From contig NC_084463.1 of the NCBI RefSeq assembly GCF_027409185.1, positions 163,161,869-163,225,868 on the forward strand: a DNA stretch of 64,000 nucleotides. The letters are read 5' to 3'. This DNA is from Cynocephalus volans (lineage: Eukaryota > Chordata > Mammalia > Dermoptera > Cynocephalidae). Each line of letters opens with the position of its first letter. Position 1 is the stretch's first letter. Positions 26,341 to 42,119 of this stretch are shown one piece after another. Under the pieces are notes generated by a model. The model ran no database searches. It was not told the DNA's origin and saw nothing but the letters and a program-made list of their open reading frames with translations. A program made the position numbers and the translations under genes.

Positions 26341-26577
26341 AAATCACCAAGCCACCCTCCGATGACACTCCAGCTCACAGCAGCGCCATCGGGCCTGTCA
26401 TCGGCATCATCCTCTCACTCTTTGTCATGGGTGGGGTCTACTTTGTTTGCCAGCGCGTGGTGTGCCAGCGCTACTCAGGGGCCAATGGGCCCTTCCCGCA
26501 TGAGTACGTCAGTGGGACCCCCCATGTGCCCCTCAATTTTATAGCCCCAGGTGGCTCACAGCATGGTCCCTTCACAG
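26341..26577 (+). CDS. LRP5: LRP5 exon 20: transmembrane helix and juxtamembrane tail
   Basis: 237 nt. It completes Glu1371 and encodes residues 1372-1449 plus one base of Gly1450. A short linker ([15 protein letters not shown]) leads to one hydrophobic helix, about residues 1385-1407 ([20 protein letters not shown]). The cysteine-bearing juxtamembrane stretch CQRVVCQRY follows, then the start of the cytoplasmic tail ([15 protein letters not shown]). Donor ACAG|gtaagg. Confidence 0.97.
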
Positions 26578-27966
<1,389 letters not shown>

Positions 27967-30225
27967 TGAGCTTTCCTCCCTCTCCAAACCTTTTTGTTTT
28001 TTTCTTTGACGACATTGTTTTTCTGTTTAGAAAAGGATAATCCTTGTTTGTCATGAATAATCTGGAAAACCACATAAAAATGTAAGGAGCTGAAATCTCA
28101 CGCATAATCACGCCTCCTAGGATTACTGTTGGGGCCATTTCCATGGCCTGGTGGCAGTCTGTGTTCTGTGTGGCCCACCCTGTCAATGGCTGCCTGTGCT
28201 GGGCCTGTCTGGCCTGTGTGAATTTCCCCCAGCATCCCTGCCAGGAACACCCTATTTTTCCCACCCCAGACCTTGCTGATTCCTGAAAAATATCTGGATT
28301 GTTTTCCAAAGGATGGACAAACGGGGTGATTTTTGTGGCTAAAATGCTCTCTGGAGTGTGAATGGGGTAAGAGAGTGGCTCCAGCCAGGCCAAGCCCCAA
28401 GGCCTGCCGGGTTCCTGCGAGGGGCCCCCTCCCGAGGCCGGCTGGGGAGAGCCCTGCTTCTGAGAGCACGGATGTGAGTTGTGTATATGTAAACATTGGG
28501 GTCTGACTTAACACGCCTTGTATGTTCTTTCCTTCTTCCAAAGCCCAATTTCCTGCAGCTGTGTGCTCTTCTAAGATGAGGAGAGCCCCTTGAGCTGTTT
28601 CCGGGTCTCCCCAGTGAGCCCCACTTTGCCAGGGCTGGCTGTTCCCGCCCTTCTGGGTGTCCCTCACGTCTGGGGCCTTGTCTCCTTATTGCACCTGCCC
28701 TGGCTGGCCCTGGGAGGGAGGGGGCAGGAGAGGGTGTTATCTCCAGGTTGCAGCACAGGAACCGACTCTTCTGGAGGCTCCAGGGCCTGACGGTGTTTAG
28801 GAGCCATGGGAGTGAGGGCCCCGGAGCCTGGAGTTTGGAATACTTCCCACCGTCGTTCTCCACTCTCTGAGGCCCCCCGTGAGCAGCTGGCAGCACGGGA
28901 CCCCGTGTAAGGCCAGGCTTCCTCCAGGGGCAGCTCCCTTCCCCTGCAGTGCTACACGGGAGGCTCAGGAAACTGGGTTTGTTTTCCTCAGGCTCTGTTG
29001 GGAGCAGAGGGATCTTATTAGGCAGCGAGAGATGACACTGAGCAGCCAGCTGGGTTTAAAAATACTTTGTTGTTTAACCATAGTCACCCCACTTAGCTTG
29101 TACAGTTCAGTGGGTTTTAGTGTATCCACAGATAAGTGCAGCTGTCGCCATGATTAGTTTTAGAACATTTTCATTACCCTTAAAGTCTGTATGGAACCAG
29201 CTGTTTTTAAATTAACGAAATTATTTTGCATCAGTCTTACGTGTTCATGATACAAAATTCAAAAGGCACAGCCGAATACACAGTCAGAAAAGGCCCCCTG
29301 AAGGCACGTCCTGTGGCAGGTTTTTTTATATGTCCTCCCCGGGGCAATCTGTACGTATGTAAGTAGACAAGAATATGGGCTTTGTTTTCCCAGAAAAGAT
29401 TTATGCACAGTTGTAAGAAATTATCCAGGGAGATCCACCCACCCTCTGCCCGGTCTTGCCCAGTGGTGACATCTTGCCTGACCGCAGTAGAGGATCACAG
29501 TCAGATGTGAACCTTTGACCCTGTTCAGATTTTACCAGTTTTACACACATACCTTTGAAAACCCAGATGATAGCACCCAAAGAGTCGGTGGTGAGCCTGG
29601 CCTCTATTAATGACATGTCAAAGCCGGCGTTACAGAGCGCTCCCTGGGCTCCCGGCTGCCGTGCGCGCCCGACCTAGAGCCCCACATTGACCTGTCGCCA
29701 GGAGGCGGCATCTTCCTTACTCACGCTTTGCGAAGTGGCGGTCAAGGAGCCACTGGGGTCAAGTGACCCCAGTCTGAGTCATCCTACCCATGGACAGTGG
29801 AGCTGGGCTGTCCAACTCTCCACCATGCCGTCGTCGTCTTCTCTCACAGAGCTGTCATGTCCTCAGTGGCTGAACAGTGCCCTGTGTTAAATGGTATAGC
29901 CAGAGCCACACTGGCAGGTGTCAGAGTCCCTCCCGCCAGGGCTGACACTCTGTTGACTGCTCTTGCCAAGTGTCCTTCCACTGGGGACAGTCCGTCTTCT
30001 TGCCAGCAGAGGGCCCCCCTGGCAAGGCTGTCCCTGTCAAACTTTCTCTCCAGCAGTCTCATGTAGGGTAAAAATGATATCATGTTGAAATCTCACTTTT
30101 TATTTTACTATGAAGGATGCGAGCATCTTTGTGTGTGTGTTTACGAACCTCTGTAGTTTTATTTTCTTGGAAGGGTCTGTTCTTCTCCTTTTATACTGAG
30201 TTTTTGATACTCCTCTTATTCATTT

Positions 30226-30311
30226 GTAAGATCCCTTCAAAAACTTCAGAGAAAGGTGCATGTTATCTTTTAATTGTTTTTCCATGAACTCTTTGAAGTA
30301 TCCTCGTATGA
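30226..30311. mobile_element. Mariner-like MITE, degraded copy
   Basis: About 85 bp, homologous to the copy at 49056-49140: the middle ttatcttttaattg and the end ttccatgaactctttgaagt are shared, and the left end (cccttcaaaaacttca) is the inverse of the right end. Confidence 0.6.
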
Positions 30312-30430
30312 AGGAAATCAGCCCATTGCCTGGGAAATGTGTTGAAAATATTTGTTTCCCAGATTTTTGGCTTTTGATTTGGGTTATGGTATGTTTTGCC
30401 ATTTATACAATGAAATTATCCATCTTTTCT

Positions 30431-30478
30431 TTTTTTTTTTTTTTGGCGTCTGGCCAGTGTGGGGATCCGAACCCTAGA
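30431..30478 (-). mobile_element. tRNA-Ile-like SINE, short fragment
   Basis: A T-run followed by ctggccagtgtggggatccg and aaccctag, matching the antisense 3' end of the monomeric SINE. The rest is missing. Confidence 0.6.
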
Positions 30479-31257
30479 TCTTTTATGGTGTCTGATAGTT
30501 GTTTTGGTTATGTTCAGAAAAGCCTTCCCTACTGTGATCATTAAAAAGTTTCTCTCCATGTTCTCTTCTTAATGTCCTCATGCTGCTTTCTATTTAGATG
30601 TGATTAGATGTACAGATGAGGCAACCTCCAACTTCTCAGGACAGAGAAACAGAAGACGTGTTAATCGGGATAGAGAAAGTTCAGTATACAGGCTTATTAA
30701 TGGGGGCTGGAATAAGGATCTGGCCAGTGAGAGGTAAAGAGAACTCCTAGAATAGCAGATGGGCCGAGATAGAGCATCAAGAAAGAGCCTCTCGAGGGCC
30801 AAGATCCAGACCTCCTTGCAACGAGAGGGGGTAGCCTGGTTCACTGACGGCTGAGATGTTGCTGGGTTGCTGGACTGGCAAAACTTGCCAGAAATCTGCC
30901 CACCGCAGTATTAGGAAAATCAGCTCAAGGACTTCTCACCTTGATGTCCCTAATGCCCTAGGGGTTGGGGGGTGCAACTTACACCCAGCAGAGGAGGGGA
31001 TTTGAGCTGAATCCTGATGTCTGCCTTGGGAGGCGAAGGTGAAGAGAAAGCAGGTCCAGCCAAGTTCATGGAGATGTGGAGACAGGACCCTACAGGCCCA
31101 GCATACAGGCAGATACAGGAGGCTCTTTCTGCAGCTTCCCTGCCTGGTTTCTGCTCTGGAGACTCCCTCCTCCCGCTTAGTATCATGCCCTCCCAACTTT
31201 GGGGTGAATTCCTGAGGAATCCCAAGCCTGGCTATTTGGGTTGAAGAGGACCCTCCC

Positions 31258-31414
31258 GGGCCGAGCCCGTGGCGCACTTGGTAGAGTGCTGCGCTGGCAG
31301 CGCGGCGACGCTCCCACCGCGGGTTCGGATCCTATATAGGACTGACTGGTGCACTCACTGGCTGAGTGCCGGTCACGAAAAAACGACCAAAAAAAAAAAA
31401 AAAAAAAAAAAAAA
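31258..31414 (+). mobile_element. Second-family tRNA-like SINE, complete
   Basis: Head gggccgagcccgtggcgcac, A box tggcgcacttggtagagtgc, a GC-rich anticodon-like arm, B box gggttcggatcc, then tgactggtgcactcactggc, gccggtcacgaaaaaacgac and an A tail of about 26. Flanked by a perfect 15-bp duplication gaagaggaccctccc (31243-31257 and 31415-31429). A second copy lies at 58647-58803. Confidence 0.9.
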
Positions 31415-32485
31415 GAAGAGGACCCTCCCCAGAATAAGGAGCAGGGGCCCATATCACTTCCTAAAGGGCAGGGGAAGGGCCTGGGCACTTGCTGTGGGTT
31501 ACTTACCAGAACAGCCCTGTGAAGCAGGTCTTCTTGGCCCCGTCTTTGAGATGGGGAAAGTGAGGCACAGAGAAGCGAAGTCCTCACCAGTGATCATGCT
31601 GCAGCCGGGAGGTAATAAAACAGGACTTTACCCAGATCTGTTGAGCATGAAAGTCTGTGCCCTTTTTACCACCCTGGGGGTCAGGGAGAACTCAGCCCTT
31701 CGGGGCACACAGCGACAGGCCCGTTCGCATTTCACTGCAGGAGCTCGGATCGGGCTGTGTCCTCTGCAGGGATGGCTGTGGGGGACCCACACAAGCCCTG
31801 CACACTTTGTGGTAGTTGGGTTACTGCCAGTGGTAGTTACTGGGGAGGTGCAGACCTGGGTGGTGTCTGGGCCCCAAATCCCTTTGTCCCTTTACGTGCT
31901 GCCCAGCCCTGGAGGGTGCGTTCACCTGGTAGATTTGTCTCATCACAGTTTTGGGGCAAATGTCGGTACAGCCCCTTGAGAAAGGGATGCTTTTTCTGGC
32001 AGTGTGGTGACCCCTGTGCCATGGTCAGGGCTCAAGCAGGGAACAGCCAGGTGATTTTTAGGGATGAGGATGTTATAGAGGAGTTAGACTGTGTGCAATG
32101 GCAGGAGGAGGTGAGGAAGTAAAATGCAGAAGGAGAGTTAGCGGGGAAGTCCTGGAGAAACCCGGTGAGGTATTTCCTGGTGTAGGTGGACCCTCCAGGG
32201 CCTGCAGGGACATCTCTGCTGCTGAGGGGATGGTACAAAGGGGCTGGTGCGGGAGTCGGAGGACCTTATCAGAGTTCCACCTCTGCGTTCGCAGCTGAGT
32301 TGCTGGCTGTGGGCCTGGGTCACTGCTGGTCGGCAGGGCGGGTGCTTGGAAGGGGTGAGGGCACCTCTCACCATGACCACCTTTGTGGCACATGGCTGCC
32401 GCCTCTCCTCTGCTTTTCAAGTCTCACCAACCCTGACTAGAACCGAACAGAGAAGGGAGTCCTGGGAAGCATGGAGCTGGCTTAG

Positions 32486-34965
<2,480 letters not shown>

Positions 34966-35170
34966 CCTCGGCCGGGCCACCCCGTGTCTCTGCACCCTTG
35001 TAAATAGTTTTAAATATGAACAAAGAAAAAATATATTTTATGATTTAAAAAATAAATATAATTGGGATTTTAAAAACGTGAGAAATGTGAACAGTGATGG
35101 GGGTGGGCAGGGCTGGGAAAACTTTGTACAGTGGAGAAATATTTATAAACTTAATTTTTTTTAAAACATA
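34966..35170 (+). other. LRP5: LRP5 3'UTR (end approximate)
   Basis: A short AT-rich 3'UTR follows the stop: tgtaaatagttttaaatatg and agaaaaaatatattttatga. From memory of the human transcript it extends to about the ttataaacttaatttt stretch at 35143-35160. The right border is inferred, not seen. Confidence 0.6.
35051..35056 (+). terminator. AATAAA poly(A) signal in LRP5 3'UTR
   Basis: Canonical hexamer within ttaaaaaataaatataattg. A longer transcript would need a variant signal near 35140. Confidence 0.65.
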
Positions 35171-36808
35171 ACTGCCATTCTTTCGTGCCCTGTGTGCATC
35201 TGAGTTGCATGTCCCCATGGAGTGAGCATCCAGCCCCAGATGGCTGTCAGAGTTGCATGCTTGTCCTGCGTGTGGGCGTTCTGCGGTCAAGTTCCACGAG
35301 GAAGTGACATCGGGCAGAAGCTGCCATCTTCCCTGGAAGGCATCCCTGACCCTGAAGGCAGGGCTGGCTTCATGGATGTGTGACCCACGCAGTCCTGAAG
35401 GGCCCATGTTAGGTTTCAAGCTCTGTGGTTGCTGTCCTCAGATTCTTAATAATTTCTGAGAAAAAGTCCTTACAATTCACTTACCCAGGCTTTGGGCTGT
35501 TCCCTGGCTGGCACTGGTTGTCGTCTGATCTGTGGGGTGCTGGCCCTCAGCTGCTGCCCATCTTGATGGCAGCCTCCAGCATCTGTGACCATCAGCAAGT
35601 GAAGCCTGAGGCCTGCTCTGTGCCCACCCCAGGTGGTACTGCAGATGACAGGCAAGGAAGAGACCGGAGAACTGATTTATCATGGTCTGTAGTGAGGAAG
35701 CTGGGCTCTTCTCCCGGTGCCCTGGAGGCTGGGCAGGACTGACCATCTTCAGAGGGGAGGGAGGAAATGCCTGTCGCATTAGCAGGAAGGGCCTGACCCC
35801 CACTACACTTCACGCTGGATGCAGCTCCACTTGAGAATCACAACACGAAGATCTGCAAGAAGTGCCTGAGTGTCTCCTGGCCTCCCAACAGGAACCTGAC
35901 ATTGAATGGTTGTCCAACCCCAAGGGGGCTGGAGATGCAGACAGAGGTGACAACAGCTGAGCGAGGGAAGTCCTGTGCATGACCAACTTCTGGACAGCCT
36001 CCACAACTGGAGGACACCCAAACACTGGAATCCTGTGTGTGACTGCTCTGCCAGGGCAGATGGTGTGGGCACACAAGCCAGCTGGCACCTGGTTTCCTGG
36101 GACACACCTTCGGGGAGTCGCCTCTCCTGCCCCTAACTGCCCAGGAGTCCCCAAGGTGAGGCTCTGCTTGGTAGTAATGTAGACAGGCCAACTTGCTGCT
36201 GCTGCCACCACAGTCAGTGCTGGGTCAGAGAGCAGATGCTGGGGGACTCAAGGCCCCTTTGTGGACAGGGTTATTGGGATGTGCCTTGAAGGACAGTGTC
36301 ACCTCCAGTCGGCCTCACCCAACGGGCCCATCTGTTACTGAAAGGCGCTTGTCAGGATTCCACGAGAGATAGCCTGTGAGAAAGCCCTGCTTGTGGAGCG
36401 TCTGGCTAGTAGCAGGTCCTTGGCGAATGGAAGCCGTGACCTATTAAAGCTCATAGAGGTGATGGAGTAGCCCAAGGTCACACTGCTAAGACTGGCAGAG
36501 CTAAAGGAGTACCAGAGCTCCTAGGCCCAAAAGCTGGGTCTCCTGCCACCAGGCACATACCTGAGAAAGCAGCAGAGCCTTTGCTGACTCAGAAGCAACA
36601 GCTGTGTCATGGGGGTTCCCCGAGAGCACCCTAGCTCCATTCTCCTGCCCAGCCAGCCATCCTGTCTGAGGGCCTGCCAGGGATCAGGCAAGTGGTGAGA
36701 AGGATTAGCCTGGGCTACTGAGCCCTGGAGGCCTGAGTGGGCTGGGGGGAGGGCCGAGTCATCCTCTGCAGCCCTCCCCATCCCCCCAGCACCCTGATAG
36801 AGCCATTG

Positions 36809-37193
36809 CATGGTGCCTTGGATTGAGTGTGCCCCCAAAACTTGACCCCCACTGTGACAGTGTTGAGGGTGGAGAATCCTGTTATGGTAACTGAAAGGTA
36901 GAGCCTTGAAGAGATGATTATAGGACCATGCAGTAATGAATGGATTAATAATGGTCAGGGGTGTGGTTCTAAGGGCTTTAAAAGGACAGCACATGAGAAG
37001 TTAGTCTCTCTCCTCCATTTTCTGCCACGTGAGACCTGCACTGCTGTAAAGTCACCACTAAAAATCCTCTCCAGATGTGTTCCCTGGACTTTGGAATTCC
37101 CAGCCTCCAAAACTGTAAGCAATGAATTTCGTTTTCTTATAAATTACCCAGTTTCAGGTAATTTTGTCATAAGCAACAAAACAGACTAATACA
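36809..37193 (+). mobile_element. MaLR (MST-like) LTR, sense
   Basis: Sense-strand LTR: tggattgagtgtgcccccaa, attaataatggtcaggggtg, ctctcctccattttctgcca, ggaattcccagcctccaaaa, ending gcaacaaaacagactaatac. Unlike the other MaLR copies it lies on the + strand. Confidence 0.75.
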
Positions 37194-38481
37194 CATGGCT
37201 AGGGATGCCATCTGGTGGCCACAGGCCTCCCCGCTGGACCTCTTCCTGCCCACGCAGTCAGCTAGGGGGAGTGAGGTGCCAATCCACTGGCTGCCTACTA
37301 TGTGCCAATTAATCTGTCAACCTTCAGTAAGCACCTGCTGCATGCAGAAGAACCTTGCACCTAAGTCACGTGCTGAGAGATCCAGAGACTAGTCTGATGT
37401 GGCCCCCTCCTTGCAGACACTCCAAATCCGTGATATGGGGCAGTTTCCAAAACTGTGGGGAAGACGCAGTGCTGAGATATACTGGAGCCCAGAGGCGGCT
37501 CTGTATTCAGATGGGAAGGCAGGGAGGGCTTCCTGGAGGAACCGATGTCTGAGCTGTGTCTTAAATGAGGGAGTGAAGTTAACCTGGTTTATTTAAACTT
37601 CACGACAGCCCAGCTGGGTAGATGGTGTCCCTAATTTGTAGTTGAGGAAACTGAAGCTTGGGTAAAAAGAAGCAAAGCTAGAACTTTTTCCATTCAATTG
37701 TGTAATCATTTCTTTATCCAATAAATGGCTACCAGGTGCTACTCAATGTGCCACCTTCCCTCCAAACCCTGTCACCTCTGCGGTGATGGCCACTACTCCC
37801 TGTCTCTGTCACCCTTCACTGAGTCCTGCGGGGTCTCCCTTGTGTAATAGGCTCCTTCCCACTGACCCCATCAGAGGAGGGCCCTTTGCTCAGCTCAGTC
37901 GTCCAACCCCTTATCCCAGGGTGGGTGTGGGAGCTGCCTGCCTGCCCTGTCTGCAGCCCCCTTGGATCTAGAGCTGCCCTTAGGTACTGAGACAGCATCC
38001 ACCCTGGGCAGCTCAACTGTGTCCATGTGGCCAGGTCTTGGACATTTCCACTGTCAGGCAGGCTACTGGGGAACCTGGGTGGGGCGATGTGGGATGTCTT
38101 GTCTCCAAGAAGTCTGGGTGGTTGGGAAGTTGGGTGGTGACTGGATCCCACTTGGTTCCTGCAAAGTTCCTTCTCTTGACTATTCTGCTGGCTCTTCACA
38201 GCACTGGGACCCTCTTGTTGGACCACACCCTCAGGCCAGGGGGCGGGGGTCCCACCAAGGAACCCCCTTGCTGGCTCCTCCTCTCGCGGTCCTCTCCCAG
38301 ACTCCCTGCCTCTAACTCCTCCTCTCTGCCCAGTGCCCTCTTCTTTTTCCCCATCAGCTCAATGGCAGCCCTAGTCCTTAGCAGCCTAGCAGTTCCACTT
38401 CCTACCAGCAGTCAGGCCACTGACAGTCCTCTGTGGGAAGGGAAATACCTCCTCCCCAACTGGGACTGAATCTTAGAAAAA

Positions 38482-38575
38482 GTTGGCCAGTTAGCTCACG
38501 TGGTTAGAGGTGGTGCTGGTAACACCAAGCTCAAGGGTAAGGTCAAGGGTTTGGATTCCCATACCAGCCAGCCAC
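38482..38575 (+). mobile_element. tRNA-Ile-like SINE, monomer (CYN-like)
   Basis: Starts gttggccagttagctcacgt, keeps taacaccaagctcaagggta, ends attcccataccagccagcca. A short internal duplication (caagggtaaggtcaaggg) lengthens the T arm. An AC/ATAC tail follows. Confidence 0.8.
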
Positions 38576-38578
38576 CAA

Positions 38579-38624
38579 ATACATACACACACACACATAC
38601 ATACATATACATACATACATATCA
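38579..38624. repeat. AC/ATAC microsatellite at a SINE tail
   Basis: acacacacac followed by several atac units, immediately downstream of the SINE and probably derived from its tail. Confidence 0.9.
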
Positions 38625-41500
38625 AATCTTAATGCACTGAAGAGAAGAAAGGGAAATAGAAGAGTTAAGTTTCCATATCCCATAGAGCCCTCTATCTGTA
38701 CTCTTCTCTCTAGCCTCAGCACCCCTTGACCCGACTCAGCATAAGCCTGGAGTCTGGGCTCCTGGGTGCCAGCCCAAGCCCTTCCAGAGCATGTCCTCTA
38801 CCAGGGCAGCCCCACTCCAGCCCACGAATCAGTGCCAGCCTGGGATGGACATCACAAAAGGAACGACAACGTGCTGGCTTTTCTTCAAGTTGAACTTATT
38901 CAACTTGAAGTCTTTATTCAGAGCTAGTCTTTCCTGAGTGCACGTGTGTTAAAATGTCCTATCTTTTATGTTTTAGTTATTGTTTTAAAATTGTTACTTG
39001 GTAGAATAAAAGTTTGGCAGCTCTATTTGGCAGTTTCCCCAATTTTAGGAGTAATAGCCGGGTGTCAGGTAGATGGGCATTCGTTATATGCTTCCCTCTA
39101 CTTTCAAGTACGCTTGAAAATATTCATGTACATGTGTGTTTTTTTAAAAAGTCTAGATGAATTAAAAAGTTAACCATTGAAAATAAAACCACAAAAGGAT
39201 TAGGGAGAAAAGGGAGAAAGAAGGTGGTGATCCGTGAAATCTAGAAATTTTAAGAGACGTTGGTCTTTGTAAAATGCAAAGCTTCCTAGTCATTCCCCTG
39301 CTTAAAGCCTGTCAGTGGCTCCCCGTGGGTCTCAGGAGATGGGTTGAACTGGGCTAAGCACAGATACCTCCTCCTCCAAGTAGTCCTCCCTGACTTCAAC
39401 CCTTTCTGTTAGGTTAGGAGTGCACCATAATTGGAGACCTTTGGGTCCTACTTACCCTGGGTGAGGTATTGTAGTATTTCATTTAATTGCAGTGCACATG
39501 GTCCTGTGACCCACCTCAGAAGTCTGGGCTGGAGGAGCCTGAAGCACACTCTGGCACATCCTTTGATGATGAATGAGTAAAGAGATGTACAGATCAGTGG
39601 GACAGATGGCAGGTCCTGGCTCTCCCTGCCCGCTCTGGCCCACGGCCCAGCTTCCCTCTCAAGCACCAATCCCAGTCCCTGGGCTCTCGGCAGCCTCTCC
39701 TGTGCTCTGCAGTCCTGTGCCTCTGATCCTGTGCTACTCCTACTACTTGCTGCTCTTGCTTTAATCGGTCCTTTCTAAAGTATGGGTAGTCCTGAACGGC
39801 AGTCTCCCTCCCGCCCAGAAGCTTTCTCTAGCTCTCACTGTCTGAGCATAAACACCAAGTTCCTTTGCCTGTCTTGCAAGGCCTCTGAGATTCCCTCCTG
39901 ACCTGCTTCCCTTGTCTTTCCCCAGGCCTGTGATCACCTGCACTGTTTTCCACCCTGATGTGCTGCTGTAGTTTCCTCTCCCTGGCAAGACCACTCCCGA
40001 CCTACCCCAGATTATCTGCCTATATGTCCCCCTCCCAAGCCCTCGCACTAAGCACACTTCGCTAGCTGTGTGGCCTTGGGCAAGGCCTCTAGCCTCTCTG
40101 TGCAGCAGAATCATTGTAAGACCTGTCTTTGTTTGCTGGCCTCCTCAAGGACTAGCATGCTTTAGGGCGTGAACATGGCTTAGTAGATATTATCATCTGC
40201 ACTGTACAGATACTTACTGGAGAGTCAGAGAGGTTAGATCATCCAGCCAAAGTCACCCAGTCAATATGGGCTGTACCTTGTGCCCGAATGTTTTCTAGGC
40301 CTCAGTTAAGTAATCTAAAATGGGGATGATATGCTGTTCTGGAGTTACCAGCAATGCATTCCTTCTAAAGGGTCTGCCTCCAGCCACAGTGTCTGCTGAA
40401 AGGGTGGGCTGGGGGCAGGGGAATGTTTGCAAGCCCAGAATTCCAGCTCCCCAGGCCCTTGGGGTTGACCCAACCCAAACTGGCACTATTAGAATTGGGG
40501 CTCAGAGAGCCTGAGCCAGTGAGGTAGAGAGAGCTCAGACCACTTGGGTGCTCATGCAAAGGGTGGGGGTGGAGGTGTAGAGATGCTGAGCATTGGGAAG
40601 GCAGCCAGGTGCCCAACTCAGCAGGTCCTGCCCTCCTCCCACCCCCAGGGGCTAAGCTCTGCTGCTTTTCCTAGGGGCCCGGACTCCCGGAGGCAGCCTG
40701 GGGAAACCACACAGTAATCATGCTGTGCCCTCTTTGAGCTGGAGTGGCCATTCTGAACAAGCCAGCACCCCTGGAGCCAGCTGCCGGACCTGCTGGGAGA
40801 GCCCTCACAGCCTCCCTGCATGGAGCTCCCATTAGGACTACAGGCCTAGTGCCCCTCTCTGAGGTATGAGGATCAGGGTTTGGCATGGTGGCACTGCCCC
40901 TCAAGGCCCTGCATGTCACCCCTGCCACCTTCTCGGGAAAGGCCAGCCCCTGAGCCTGCTTAGCTGACCACCACCTCATGTTTCCCAGGTAGTGTGCTGA
41001 GGGACCCGCAGTAGAACATGTGGACCCCGCACCCCGCAGTACTGGGCACATGCCGAGCAGCTGCAGCAGGGCGGAAAACCCGCCGTCCTCGGCCAGCGGA
41101 CGGTTCTGCATCAGTCTGGACTGCGGCTTCGTGTCACTTCTGCCCTCTGTCGATTTCCATCTTGGAGCACCGCGGGTTTTTAGTAGGGGCATAAGCTGGA
41201 CTGTCCTTAGGGTGCCGGGCCCGGCTCAGGGGGCAGGGGCTCCTGGGGCCCGGGACCTCCGCCCTCCCCAGCAGGAGGGGAGATAGCGGGGAGGGAAGCC
41301 CAGGGGAGCATTCTGGAAGAAGCTCGTGTGTAACCCTTTCTTATGACAAAAAGGGCACCCCGGCCCCCTTATACAGGCGAACTTATCCTCCGTCGTGGTG
41401 GGCCACAGCTAGAGACGCTCGGCGCCCCCTCACCTTGACCCCACTTCCGGGGCGGCCCCCTCGCTCCGGTCAAGTGCTCACGACGGACGACCCTTCTTAT

Positions 41501-41504
41501 AAAA
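41501..41504 (-). terminator. Pol III terminator of tRNA-Ala
   Basis: TTTT on the - strand (aaaa on +), 9 nt past the tRNA 3' end. This is the usual minimal Pol III stop signal. Confidence 0.75.
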
Positions 41505-41512
41505 GACGGAGG

Positions 41513-41585
41513 TGGAGAATGCGGGCATCGATCCCGCTACCTCTCGCATGCTAAGCGAGCGCTCTACCATTTGAGCTAATTCCCC
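41513..41585 (-). tRNA. tRNA-Ala (anticodon AGC)
   Basis: 73 nt with no encoded CCA tail beyond the discriminator. The acceptor stem GGGGAAT pairs with ATTCTCC, with discriminator A73 and the G3:U70 pair that marks tRNA-Ala for alanyl-tRNA synthetase. A box TAGCTCAAATGG lies at 41578-41567. The anticodon arm is CTCGC-TTAGCAT-GCGAG. B box GGATCGATGCC lies at 41534-41524. No intron. All stems pair, the internal promoter boxes are intact and a T-run follows, so it looks functional rather than a pseudogene. It points away from the downstream gene's promoter. Confidence 0.96.
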
Positions 41586-41615
41586 GGCTCGGGCCTGCTC
41601 CTTCCGCCGGCGCGC

Positions 41616-42043
41616 ATTGGGGCGCACATCACCACCGGCTTCCGCGCCGCCTCCGCCCGCCCGGCGGCCGGGCGTCTCGCCCCCCTATTGGTTCCCTTGC
41701 GGCACCGGACTCCACGGCCATCATTGGTTTGGCTCGATTTAGTTTTAAAAAGCATTGGCCACTCGGATTGGTGGTCCGAAGCGTCCGTCAAGTGGAGGCC
41801 CTGCTGTTGCTACGGCGTAGAGGGGCTCAGCCGGGATTCTCCCGGTTTCTGATTTGTTTCTCAGACTCCGGGGATCCTTCAGGTCCATGGGAAATGAATG
41901 CGCCCCCCGCGATTGACTGACGAGGCCTGCGAACCAATCGCAGTGAAGGCAAGGGAGCCGCTGGGCGTCCCAATAGGTTGCAGGGAGCGGGAGAGGCAAG
42001 CCAATGAGCATGGAGCTGGGGGCGGGAGCACGGCTGCGATTGG
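41616..42043. promoter_or_regulatory. Cluster of nine CCAAT boxes (candidate NF-Y sites)
   Basis: ATTGG at 41616, 41687, 41723, 41754, 41767 and 42039; CCAAT at 41934, 41970 and 42001 (start positions). The last four are spaced 36, 31 and 38 bp apart, close to the roughly 30-bp spacing typical of NF-Y multi-box promoters. No TATA box was seen near the exon. Confidence 0.7.
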
Positions 42044-42096
42044 CTGCGAGGCGGCCGGAGGGAGGGCGGGCGGAACTCAAGGCCTGCTTGATACGT

Positions 42097-42107
42097 CCGC
42101 CATTTTG
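42097..42107 (+). promoter_or_regulatory. YY1-type site at presumed TSS
   Basis: tccgccatttt matches the YY1 consensus CCGCCATNTT. In TATA-less CpG promoters this motif typically sits just downstream of the start site, which places transcription start at about 42080-42100. Confidence 0.6.
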
Positions 42108-42119
42108 GGCGCTTCGCTG

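Larger units (their letters stand above)
35171..41400. other. Intergenic region LRP5 to next gene
   Basis: No exon, conserved open frame or RNA was recognised. It contains an MST-like LTR (36809-37193), a SINE monomer (38482-38575), an ATAC/AC microsatellite (38579-38624) and MIR-like fragments. Sequence turns CpG-rich after about 41000. Confidence 0.6.

Noticed and set aside
31269-31979. 236-codon + strand open frame
   Set aside because: It starts inside the SINE at 31258, reads through its A tail as a lysine run and continues in intron; no recognisable domain.
41513-41585. The tRNA might be a SINE head or tRNA pseudogene
   Set aside because: All four stems pair, length is 73 nt, a T4 terminator follows and there is no A tail or target duplication; it is a regular tRNA gene.
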